The notes under the pieces: generated by a model
What the model saw: the letters and a program-made list of their open reading frames with translations, nothing else
What the model was told of the DNA's origin: nothing
Database searches by the model: none
Made by a program: the position numbers and the translations under genes
Source: Halpernia humi
Lineage (GTDB): Bacteria > Bacteroidota > Bacteroidia > Flavobacteriales > Weeksellaceae
DNA length: 64,000 bases
NCBI RefSeq assembly: GCF_900108025.1
Contig: NZ_FNUS01000003.1
Coordinates: 124,001-188,000, forward strand
Reading direction: 5' to 3'
Shown here: in pieces, positions 35,215 through 42,565 of the stretch
How positions within the stretch are numbered: position 1 is the stretch's first letter
Layout of the letters: every line of letters starts with the position of its first letter

Positions 35215-35934
35215 TTAAAAGTTAACATTCACTGAATATTTGTCGTAGAACGCTTTTATATGTGCAACGGCTTCGTCGGCCGTATCTACCACGCGAAAAA
35301 GACTAAAATTTTCTTCGCTGATTGTTCCATTCTTTAATAAAGTATTTCTAAACCAATCTAAAAGACCGCTCCAAAATTCTGAGCCCACTAAAACTATGGG
35401 GAAACGACCAATTTTTTTAGTCTGAATTAAAGTGAGCGCTTCCATTAATTCATCTAAAGTTCCAAAACCACCTGGAAGCACGATGAAACCTTGCGAATAT
35501 TTCACGAACATTACTTTTCGTACGAAAAAATAATCATAATCCATAGAATAACCTTTGTCTATGTAGGGGTTAAAATGCTGCTCAAAAGGCAATTCTATAT
35601 TCAGGCCGATAGATTTACCGCCACCTTCGTGTGCGCCTTTGTTTCCGGCTTCCATTATGCCTGGCCCGCCACCTGTGATAACACCAAAGCCAATTTCTGT
35701 GATTTTTTTTGCAATTTCGGTTGCCATCAGGTAATATTTATCGTCTTTCTGCAATCTCGCGGAACCAAAAATAGAAACGCATGGGCCGATTTTAGCTAAT
35801 TTTTCGTAGCCATCTACAAATTCAGCCATGACTTTAAAAACCATCCAACTGTCTTTGGTAACGGTTTCGTCCCAAGTTTTTTGCCGAAAACTTTCTTTTA
35901 TTCTTTTATCTTCTAAATTATTATCGTCTATCAT
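35215..35934 (-). CDS. LOG family protein (TIGR00730-type)
   Basis: The 239-residue Rossmann-fold protein shows both LOG signatures: GGGPGIMEAGNKGA and LPGGFGTLDELMEA. LOG enzymes are nucleoside-5'-monophosphate phosphoribohydrolases, named for cytokinin activation in plants. In bacteria they may hydrolyse AMP or related nucleotides. Its start overlaps the stop of the MurU-like gene by four bases, suggesting translational coupling. Confidence 0.9.
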   Translation of the reverse strand: MIDDNNLEDKRIKESFRQKTWDETVTKDSWMVFKVMAEFVDGYEKLAKIGPCVSIFGSARLQKDDKYYLMATEIAKKITEIGFGVITGGGPGIMEAGNKGAHEGGGKSIGLNIELPFEQHFNPYIDKGYSMDYDYFFVRKVMFVKYSQGFIVLPGGFGTLDELMEALTLIQTKKIGRFPIVLVGSEFWSGLLDWFRNTLLKNGTISEENFSLFRVVDTADEAVAHIKAFYDKYSVNVNF

Positions 35935-36644
35935 ATAAATAGTTTTTCTGCTTGTTTTACGGATTCGGGTTTTCCCACGTCAATTAAATTTGCCTGATGA
36001 AAAAGACCTTTAATAATTTCTGTTTTCATCAGGTCTAAATACTCTTCCATAATTGAGAATTTTCCGCGACGCTTTATTTTATTAAATATAGAAGAATTCA
36101 CACAATGTATCCCACTGAAAGCCATTGGCTTAAAGGCCTTGTTGAATTCTGCTAGTTTTTGTTCGCCTGAATCTACATTAAGCCAGCCGCGTAAAATTTG
36201 CGCTTCATTAAATAATAATTTCCTAGAACTTTTTCTATCTGAAACGGCTAATGTAACGAAATTTTTATTGTTTAAATGGTCTGAAATAAATTCATCTAAA
36301 GCCAAATCTGTTAAAATATCGGCGTTCATAATGAGAAAATTTTCTTCGTTTTCTAAATATTTTTGGGCAAATAATAAGCCGCCGCCCGTTTCTAAAAGTT
36401 CTTCTTTCTCCTCTGAAATGCTAATATTTGCTCCAAAATTATCATTAATTTTCAAAAAATCTACAATCTGATTTCCAAAATGATGAACATTAATTACAAA
36501 ATCATTAATGCCAAAGCTTTTCAAATATTTTATATTTCTTTCTAAAAGCGGAACGCCATTCACCTCTACCAAAGCTTTTGGATGGCTGTCTGTGAATGGT
36601 TTTAGGCGTGTTCCTTTCCCGGCGGCAAAAATTAATGCTTTCAT
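35931..36644 (-). CDS. murU: MurNAc-1-phosphate uridylyltransferase-like nucleotidyltransferase
   Basis: The 237-residue protein opens with AAGKGTRLKPFTDSHPKALVEVNG, the nucleotide-binding loop of sugar-1-phosphate transferases. NADILTDLALDEF holds the metal-binding Asp, and FSGIHCVNSSIF and EYLDLM follow. Size and neighbours point to MurU, which makes UDP-MurNAc from MurNAc-1-phosphate: the AmgK-like kinase that would supply the substrate lies 2 kb upstream on the same strand. A general sugar nucleotidyltransferase is the alternative. Confidence 0.75.
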   Translation of the reverse strand: MKALIFAAGKGTRLKPFTDSHPKALVEVNGVPLLERNIKYLKSFGINDFVINVHHFGNQIVDFLKINDNFGANISISEEKEELLETGGGLLFAQKYLENEENFLIMNADILTDLALDEFISDHLNNKNFVTLAVSDRKSSRKLLFNEAQILRGWLNVDSGEQKLAEFNKAFKPMAFSGIHCVNSSIFNKIKRRGKFSIMEEYLDLMKTEIIKGLFHQANLIDVGKPESVKQAEKLFI

Positions 36645-36700
36645 TTGAATTTTTTTATTTTTTCGAATTATCGTTGTAGATAATCTTAGATGAGTTTTTG

Positions 36701-37111
36701 TTATAATACTTTTAGTTGCGGTTGCTCATCGTGAAATAATTTCACAATAGTTTCCGGATATTTATTTTTAACAAATTCTGCAATTTTTTCTGCGCAATAA
36801 ACCGAGCGGTGTTGCCCGCCAGTGCAGCCAAAATTAATTTGCAAGTGCTCAAAATTTCTGCTTAAATAGTTTTCTATTGTTATGGAAATTACCGATTTGA
36901 TGCCTTCTAAAAAATGTGGCATTTCGGTTTTTTCTTCTAAAAATTTTTGGACGCCAATTTCCTGACCGGTTTGTGTTTTAAATTCCTCTATTCTTCCAGG
37001 GTTTAAAATACCTCGACAATCAAAACAAAAACCGCCGCCGTTGCCGGAATAGTCTTTTGGGATGCCGCCTTTTTTGTACGAAAAACTGTGGATTTCTACG
37101 TTTAAACTCAT
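36701..37111 (-). CDS. Stand-alone RapZ C-terminal domain protein
   Basis: The 136 residues match only the C-terminal half of RapZ, with no ATPase domain. FCFDCRGILNPGR and FGCTGGQHRSVYCAE are the conserved blocks; this domain in E. coli RapZ binds glucosamine-6-phosphate and contacts the GlmY/GlmZ RNAs. Here it lies between the MurU-like gene and the AmgK-like gene, all on the minus strand, so a sensing or regulatory role in amino-sugar recycling is plausible but inferred. Confidence 0.85.
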   Translation of the reverse strand: MSLNVEIHSFSYKKGGIPKDYSGNGGGFCFDCRGILNPGRIEEFKTQTGQEIGVQKFLEEKTEMPHFLEGIKSVISITIENYLSRNFEHLQINFGCTGGQHRSVYCAEKIAEFVKNKYPETIVKLFHDEQPQLKVL

Positions 37112-37208
37112 TTTTTTTAATTTAGAATTTTACTTTTTTACCATTAAGAATTATGAAGGGATTAAGAAAATTAAGGTTTGGAAAAACATTGAAAACATTT
37201 TTATAAAA

Positions 37209-37613
37209 CTAATCATCTAAACAGTTAAAATATTCATTAATAAAGGGTTTCATCGATTTTGTAATGTTGTTCGTGAAAAAATTTATCAATAATCCTTGCG
37301 GTTTTTTAAGGACTTTCATGTAAGTCAAAAGTTGGGCTTCATGGATTGGTAATAGAGTTTCGATAGATTTTAATTCAACTACTACACAATCATTCACTAA
37401 TAAATCGACAATTATTTTGGTCTCTATTTCTACTCCGTCATAAATTATTGGTGTGTAAAGTTGTTGTTTTACATTATATCCGCTTTTCTCCAGCTCGATT
37501 TTTAAACAGTCTTCGTATACTTTTTCGAGCAAACCTGGCCCTAAGATTTTATGAACTTTTATCGCACAACCTGTAATTTCATAAGACAACTGCGTCACTT
37601 CTCTCCTTGTCAT
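37209..37613 (-). CDS. GxxExxY protein (PD-(D/E)XK superfamily)
   Basis: The 134-residue protein has GPGLLEKVYEDCL, where G27-x-x-E30-x-x-Y33 gives the family its name. VDLLVNDCVVVELKS supplies D70 and E80-x-K82, the pattern of PD-(D/E)XK nuclease-like folds (PDDEXK_3). These genes are frequent in Bacteroidota and have no settled function. It lies between the RapZ-type gene and the AmgK-like gene with gaps of about 100 bases on each side, so it may be an insertion in that cluster. Confidence 0.85.
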   Translation of the reverse strand: MTRREVTQLSYEITGCAIKVHKILGPGLLEKVYEDCLKIELEKSGYNVKQQLYTPIIYDGVEIETKIIVDLLVNDCVVVELKSIETLLPIHEAQLLTYMKVLKKPQGLLINFFTNNITKSMKPFINEYFNCLDD

Positions 37614-37718
37614 CGTATATTATAATTTTTTTACAAGCAATTTAACACTTAACATAATTGTCTTAATTCCTTCATCATTCTTAATCGTTCAAATTACAAT
37701 TTTAAAACATTTATTATT

Positions 37719-38699
37719 TTAAGGATTTAAGTTAAAAATCAATTTCTCCAATTCTGGGTAATTTTTCATTTCATCCCAAGAATTAGCAAAATGTTGAATA
37801 TTTTCTACACCTTTTGGGATACTTGCCAAAAAATGCTCTTTTTTCTGCACCAATCCACGGAAACCATAAGCGCCCAAAACTTGCAAATAGCGCATTAATT
37901 TTAGAGGTTCGAGGGATTTTTTTAATTTATTCCTATCAAGTTCATCATTAAATAAATTAATATAAAAACTTAACATTTCGTTTTTAAAATATTCTGAAAA
38001 ATTGGCTTTTGCTTGGAAGAGAAAGGAAACTACGTCATACATCAACGGGCCTTGCATGGCGGCTTGATAGTCGATAAAAAAAACGCAATTATTGACATTC
38101 ACCATTATGTTTCTGGCTTGAAAATCTCGCAGCATTAGGCCTTTTGGATGAAGATTTTCAACTAATTTCACTATTTCTAAAAACTCGGAAATGAGTTTAG
38201 ATTTTTGATAAGGCAGTTCTAAAACATCTGCGAAAAAATTTTTAAAATAAAACAAATCGTTTAAAATAGGACGTTCATCGTAACTTTTATATTCAAAGGT
38301 TTGGGCAAAATCTACTTTGTCTCGTGTGGCATTTTGAAGTGAGAAAAGTTTTGATAATGCGTTTTGAACTAAATTTTTAACACGATCAGATTCGCCTTCT
38401 TTTGCGATGATTTCCGATAGAGTTATTTCGCCTAAATAACTTTGAATGTAGAGATTTTCATCATTATTAATTTTAAAAATTTCTGGCGTATTTAAACTTA
38501 AATCTGAAAATAATTTTGAAAAATAAAAAAAAGCGCGGTTTTCTGCAATGTTTGAATTATAAGTTATAACAAACTTTTCCTTTGCTGTTTTAGCAATGAA
38601 ATTTTTTCTAGAAGAGCCGCTCTGTGGCAAAGCCAAGATTTGCTGTAGTTTTTCTTGCGAAAAATCTTCAAAAAACTGAATAATTTCTTTTTCTTCCAT
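37719..38699 (-). CDS. amgK: AmgK-like sugar kinase (aminoglycoside phosphotransferase fold)
   Basis: The 326-residue protein has the APH kinase fold: LPQSGSSRKNFIAKTAK is the nucleotide-binding loop, LHPKGLMLRDFQARNIMV the catalytic HRD-like segment and FIDYQAAMQGPLMYDVVSFL the DxD metal segment. The D-F-Q-A-R-N variant is typical of AmgK, which phosphorylates MurNAc/GlcNAc at C1. With the MurU-like gene downstream it forms the recycling route that bypasses fosfomycin-sensitive steps. An antibiotic kinase role is much less likely. Confidence 0.8.
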   Translation of the reverse strand: MEEKEIIQFFEDFSQEKLQQILALPQSGSSRKNFIAKTAKEKFVITYNSNIAENRAFFYFSKLFSDLSLNTPEIFKINNDENLYIQSYLGEITLSEIIAKEGESDRVKNLVQNALSKLFSLQNATRDKVDFAQTFEYKSYDERPILNDLFYFKNFFADVLELPYQKSKLISEFLEIVKLVENLHPKGLMLRDFQARNIMVNVNNCVFFIDYQAAMQGPLMYDVVSFLFQAKANFSEYFKNEMLSFYINLFNDELDRNKLKKSLEPLKLMRYLQVLGAYGFRGLVQKKEHFLASIPKGVENIQHFANSWDEMKNYPELEKLIFNLNP

Positions 38700-38706
38700 G
38701 CAAAAA

Positions 38707-38714
38707 CAAAGATA
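38707..38714 (-). promoter_or_regulatory. -7 box TATCTTTG before the AmgK-like gene
   Basis: On the minus strand TATCTTTG lies seven bases before the ATG at 38699. It is back-to-back with an identical plus-strand box at 38735, so the AmgK-like gene and xrtF appear to share a 47-base divergent promoter region. Confidence 0.55.
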
Positions 38715-38734
38715 CTAAAATTTGAAGATTTTAT

Positions 38735-38742
38735 TATCTTTG
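38735..38742 (+). promoter_or_regulatory. -7 box TATCTTTG before xrtF
   Basis: TATCTTTG lies four bases before the xrtF ATG at 38747, so a transcript from it would be close to leaderless. It forms a divergent pair with the box at 38707-38714. Confidence 0.55.
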
Positions 38743-38746
38743 CGCT

Positions 38747-39280
38747 ATGTTTAAGGATTTTTTGCCTGTTTTAAAAGTCATTCTGCGGTTTATCATTATT
38801 TACCTCGTTTTGCTTTTTGCGTACCAATTTTATCTCAATTATTTTGATAATTTAGCGATAGATCCTTTTTCTAAATGGGTAGCGAGGCAAAGTAGTTTTT
38901 GCCAAAATTCTTTAGGCTACAAAACACAACTTGTAGATGTCGCAAAATACAAAAGCTCCTACTTTTATGTGAACCATCAATATCTCTCGAGAATGGTGGA
39001 AGGCTGCAACGCCATTTCTATTATGATTTTATTTTTAGCCTTTATTTTTGTTTTTCATAAAGGTCTTAAAACTTATCTTTTCGCAGCGGCTGGTTTGGTT
39101 ATTATACACATAATGAATGTTTTACGTATTGCTTGGCTCAACATTATTTTGTTGAAATTTCCCCAATATGATCATATCGCGCATGATTATTTTTTCCCGG
39201 CCATTATTTATGGAACCATCGTTATTTTATGGTTGGTTTGGGTGAAGTTTTTTGTTTTAAAGGGAGAAAAAAAGATATAA
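38747..39280 (+). CDS. xrtF: Exosortase family protein XrtF
   Basis: The 177-residue membrane protein has four to five hydrophobic segments. The exosortase triad is visible: C87 in VEGCNAISIMI, R127 in NVLRIAWLNI and H146 in DHIAHDYFF. This is the archaeosortase/exosortase transpeptidase core, which cuts a C-terminal sorting signal of exported proteins. The short length and the gene directly downstream fit the flavobacterial XrtF type. No protein with an obvious PEP-CTERM-like tail was seen in this window. Confidence 0.92.
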   Translation: MFKDFLPVLKVILRFIIIYLVLLFAYQFYLNYFDNLAIDPFSKWVARQSSFCQNSLGYKTQLVDVAKYKSSYFYVNHQYLSRMVEGCNAISIMILFLAFIFVFHKGLKTYLFAAAGLVIIHIMNVLRIAWLNIILLKFPQYDHIAHDYFFPAIIYGTIVILWLVWVKFFVLKGEKKI

Positions 39281-39281
39281 A

Positions 39282-39725
39282 ATGAACTATTTAAAATGGC
39301 TTTTTGTGTTTTTGGGAATTTCAGGTTTAATCGCGGTGCGTTTTGTAGAAAACCATTTGTTTTATGATCCTTTTTTAGCCTTTTTTAAAATTGCAGATAG
39401 AAATGCGATTTTTCCTGATTTTGAATGGCTGCCTTTGGTTTTAAATTACCTCTTCAGATTTGCATTAAATTTAATTTTTTCATTAATAATTATTCAGGCT
39501 TTATTTCAAAATAAGAAATGGACGATTCAGGCTTTGGTTCTAATTATTATTGTATTTGGGATTACGTTTCCGGTGTATTTATTTTGCATTCACACGAAAT
39601 TTGAAATTGGCTATTTGTTTTCTTTCTACATGCGAAGATTCGTAATTCAACCTTTGATTTTATTACTGATTGTTCCGCTGTTTTACTATCGAAAAGCGCA
39701 ACTAGAAAAAGGATTGGACATTTAG
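39282..39725 (+). CDS. Exosortase F system-associated membrane protein
   Basis: The 147-residue protein starts two bases after the xrtF stop and has four hydrophobic segments (about 5-20, 52-72, 83-103, 122-140). The N-terminal GLIAVRFVENHLFYDPFLAFFK and the following DRNAIFPDF match the partner protein that accompanies XrtF in flavobacteria. Its role is unknown; constant pairing suggests it assists the exosortase. Confidence 0.85.
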   Translation: MNYLKWLFVFLGISGLIAVRFVENHLFYDPFLAFFKIADRNAIFPDFEWLPLVLNYLFRFALNLIFSLIIIQALFQNKKWTIQALVLIIIVFGITFPVYLFCIHTKFEIGYLFSFYMRRFVIQPLILLLIVPLFYYRKAQLEKGLDI

Positions 39726-39828
39726 AGTTGCGTACAGATTTTTTTTAAATTGCATTTTCTTCGTAAAATTTATACTGCTTTAAAACCTAGCCAATGTTCA
39801 AGATCTTGACTAGATAGTTGGGTGAAAT

Positions 39829-40830
39829 TTAATTTTTTAGAGAATGCTTTTGCACTTGTGAAATGTTTTTTTCGTCCCAAGTAATTTTTTTAATGAATTG
39901 ATGTTGGCGCGCGCTACAATTTTCTACTTGGCAAATTTCACAAGAAAATGATTTGCAATCATCCATGTGAAAATTAAATTCAATATTTCTGTCAGAATTT
40001 TTAGCGATTAATTTCACCAATTCTTCCATTTCTTTATGTGCTTCGCGAAGTTCAAAATACCATGGCAAAGTGAGGTGGGCATCTAAGTGCAAGTGGCTGC
40101 CATGTTGCTGAATTTTTGTGTTGTGCAAGTCTATCCAGGTCGGTTTTCTGTGTTCATTTAAAAAAGATGATAGTTTACGAAGCATATCAGGATTGGCCTC
40201 ATCCATAATGCCGCTTAAAGATTTTCGGACAATTTTGTAGCCGACAAATATAATATAAAGCCCGAAAAGAATTGCTACGAGGGAATCTATCCAATAAATT
40301 TTCGTGAAATAAACGACGAGCAAACTCGCAACCACTCCTAAAGTTGTAACTGTGTCTGCCATCAAATGCTTGCCAGAACTTTTCAGCACGAGAGAATTTT
40401 CCGTTTTTCCCTTTTTGAAACTTAGATAGCCAAGTACATAATTCACCACGGCTGTAATGGCCACAATAAAAATTCCGTAATCAATTCGATCTAAAATATT
40501 TTTGTTTAGTAATGAAACAATTGCTTGACCGATAATGATAATACCCGCAAAAATTACGAGCGCGCCTTCTATACCAGAAGTGATGAATTCTACTTTGCCG
40601 TGGCCGTAAGGATGGTCTTCGTCTCGCGGTTTTGAGGCGAGATAAAGTGAATATAAACCCAAAAAAGCGGCTATAATATTCACAATACTTTCCATGGCAT
40701 CAGAAAATATGGCGTCTGAATTGGTTAACCGCCAAGCCACTAGTTTCCCGACAAAAAGAAGCACGCCGATAATGGCCACATTTCTTTGGAAGCTGAAATT
40801 GTTCTTGGTATTTTGGTTTTGTTTATTCAT
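39829..40830 (-). CDS. Cation diffusion facilitator transporter
   Basis: The 333-residue protein has six hydrophobic segments with the metal-site motifs of the family: SDAIFSDAMESIVN in helix 2, DHPYGHGKVEF in the following loop and HLMADTVTT in helix 5. CDF proteins export zinc, manganese or iron(II) by proton exchange. A cysteine cluster CKSFSCEICQVENC (C-x4-C-x2-C-x4-C) lies in the cytosolic C-terminal domain and could bind metal. Its start follows the T-tract of a terminator that separates it from asd. Confidence 0.9.
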   Translation of the reverse strand: MNKQNQNTKNNFSFQRNVAIIGVLLFVGKLVAWRLTNSDAIFSDAMESIVNIIAAFLGLYSLYLASKPRDEDHPYGHGKVEFITSGIEGALVIFAGIIIIGQAIVSLLNKNILDRIDYGIFIVAITAVVNYVLGYLSFKKGKTENSLVLKSSGKHLMADTVTTLGVVASLLVVYFTKIYWIDSLVAILFGLYIIFVGYKIVRKSLSGIMDEANPDMLRKLSSFLNEHRKPTWIDLHNTKIQQHGSHLHLDAHLTLPWYFELREAHKEMEELVKLIAKNSDRNIEFNFHMDDCKSFSCEICQVENCSARQHQFIKKITWDEKNISQVQKHSLKN

Positions 40831-40854
40831 AAAAAATGCCTGATTTTACAGGCA
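40831..40854 (-). terminator. Terminator between asd and the CDF gene
   Basis: TGCCTG (40837-40842) and CAGGCA (40849-40854) form a 6-bp stem with a 6-base loop. On the minus strand six T follow, directly before the CDF start codon. The stem is short but perfect. Confidence 0.6.
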
Positions 40855-40860
40855 AAGTTT

Positions 40861-41850
40861 TTAAACTAAATTATTTTCTACCAAATATTCGGCGATTTGA
40901 ATGGCATTTGTGGCGGCTCCTTTTCGCAAATTGTCTGCTACAATCCACATGTTTACTGTTTTTTCTTGCGAATTATCTCTCCTAATTCTACCCACAAAAA
41001 CTTCATCTTTTCCTTCAGAATATAAAGGCATTGGGTAGAGATTGTTTTTAACGTCGTCTTGCAAAACAATTCCAGGCGTGTTTGCAAGTAATTCCTTTAT
41101 ATCTGAAATTTCAAAATCATTTTCAAATTCTATATTCACACTTTCAGAATGGCCGCCTTGCACGGGAACTCGAACTGCGGTTGCCGTCAATTTAAAAGAA
41201 TAATCTCCTAAAATTTTCAATGGCTCGTTCATTAGTTTTATTTCTTCTTTGGTATAATCGTCTTCAGAAAAAACATCACAATGTGGCAAAGCATTTTTAA
41301 AAATTTGATATGGATAAACTTTTTTGGCTTCTTGCCCAAGAACCTCTGCATTTAACTGATCTACTGCATTTTTGCCCGTACCAGTTACAGATTGGTAAGT
41401 GGAAACCACCACTCTTTTTAAGTTATATTTTAAATTTAAAGGATGCAAAACCATCACCAATTGAATGGTAGAACAGTTTGGGTTTGCAATAATTTTATCT
41501 TCTTTGGTTAAAGTTTCAGCATTGATTTCTGGCACCACTAATTTGTGTGCTGGGTTCATCCGCCAAGCAGAAGAATTGTCTATAACGGTTGTTCCTACAG
41601 CAGCAAATTGAGGTGCAAATTCTAAAGAAATATCACCACCAGCGGAGAAAAGTGCAATTTCTGGTTTTGCATCAATTGCTTGTTGCATAGAGACAATTTT
41701 GTACTCTTTGCCTTTAAAAATTATTGTTTTACCGACGGATTTTTCTGAAGCGACCGGTAATAATTCCGTTACTGGAAAGTTTTTTTCTGCTAATACTTTT
41801 AACATGACTTGACCTACCATTCCTGTGGCGCCAACTAGAGCTATTTTCAT
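40861..41850 (-). CDS. asd: Aspartate-semialdehyde dehydrogenase
   Basis: This 329-residue enzyme reduces aspartyl phosphate to aspartate semialdehyde, toward lysine, threonine and methionine. GATGMVGQVML is the NADP-binding loop, IANPNCSTIQLVMVL holds the catalytic Cys, and VRVPVQGGHSESVNIEF the catalytic His segment. It is a complete, normal-length member. The 195-base gap upstream contains an AT-rich 21-base palindrome near 42009-42029. Confidence 0.97.
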   Translation of the reverse strand: MKIALVGATGMVGQVMLKVLAEKNFPVTELLPVASEKSVGKTIIFKGKEYKIVSMQQAIDAKPEIALFSAGGDISLEFAPQFAAVGTTVIDNSSAWRMNPAHKLVVPEINAETLTKEDKIIANPNCSTIQLVMVLHPLNLKYNLKRVVVSTYQSVTGTGKNAVDQLNAEVLGQEAKKVYPYQIFKNALPHCDVFSEDDYTKEEIKLMNEPLKILGDYSFKLTATAVRVPVQGGHSESVNIEFENDFEISDIKELLANTPGIVLQDDVKNNLYPMPLYSEGKDEVFVGRIRRDNSQEKTVNMWIVADNLRKGAATNAIQIAEYLVENNLV

Positions 41851-42045
41851 TTTGATTTGTATTTAATTTTAAACCACAAAAATATCAAAAGTTTTTCCCT
41901 TTTGATTTTTAATGATTGCGTTTTTCTTGTAAAAATTTTTTTTGGGACGATTGCAAATGTCCTCTCCCTAAATTCTTCTGCTATGCCGAGAAACTTGGCG
42001 TGCCTAGAGTAGAAAATAATTTTCTACTAATTTTAAATTCATAAA

Positions 42046-42486
42046 CTATGCACCGAAAACCCTCATCCAAGGGAATGCATACGCAAAAAGCGCAATTGCT
42101 ATTACGCCCATTATTACGATTTTCATCGCAATTGTATCGTGCTTTTTCATATATTTATAAATGATAGTCAACAATACGGCTGCTATGAGCATAGAAAAAG
42201 GATGTTCTACAAAAGTGTGGCGATTGTAAGCGTCGCTCATTAATGTGCCATTATCCAAAGCGACTTTGAAGCCAGGAGAAAATATTAATAACAAAGGAAT
42301 TCCTACTAAAACTTGGGTGTGGAACGCGATCATCGTGAAAAGAGTAGATTTGCGTAGAAGTTTTGAAATTCTACCAGAGTATCCAAACATACACATCAAA
42401 AGCGACAAAAGAAAAATCGCAACTAAAAGGAGTACGAGATAGCCGATGCCTTTGTGTGCGCTTAGAAAAATTTTGTAAAAATCCAT
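42046..42486 (-). CDS. Four-helix membrane protein with conserved histidines
   Basis: The 146 residues form four hydrophobic segments (about 10-32, 45-70, 92-112, 118-140). Histidines lie in or near them: SAHKGIG, AFHTQ, NRHTFVEHPF and KKHDT. Such spacing is reminiscent of small haem-binding b-type cytochromes, and some flavobacterial homologues carry that label, but paired His ligands cannot be proved from one sequence. Function uncertain. It is followed on the minus strand by asd after a 195-base gap. Confidence 0.7.
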   Translation of the reverse strand: MDFYKIFLSAHKGIGYLVLLLVAIFLLSLLMCMFGYSGRISKLLRKSTLFTMIAFHTQVLVGIPLLLIFSPGFKVALDNGTLMSDAYNRHTFVEHPFSMLIAAVLLTIIYKYMKKHDTIAMKIVIMGVIAIALFAYAFPWMRVFGA

Positions 42487-42513
42487 AATTATTTATTTTT
42501 TGGTTTACAAATA

Positions 42514-42542
42514 TAAAAAAATCCCGGCGAAAAGCCGGGATT
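42514..42542 (-). terminator. Terminator after the TonB receptor gene
   Basis: AATCCCGGC (42520-42528) and GCCGGGATT (42534-42542) are an exact 9-bp match around GAAAA. On the minus strand a run of T follows. It lies 23 bases after the stop of the receptor gene. Confidence 0.9.
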
Positions 42543-42565
42543 AAAATATTTATAAAAACTTATTT

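Noticed and set aside
37209-37613. GxxExxY protein considered as part of a defence system
   Set aside because: The family is widespread and of unknown role; no partner gene with a defence domain is adjacent.
42009-42029. AT-rich 21-base palindrome upstream of asd, considered as an operator
   Set aside because: Only one copy, composed of A/T mostly, and could arise by chance; no regulator gene nearby.
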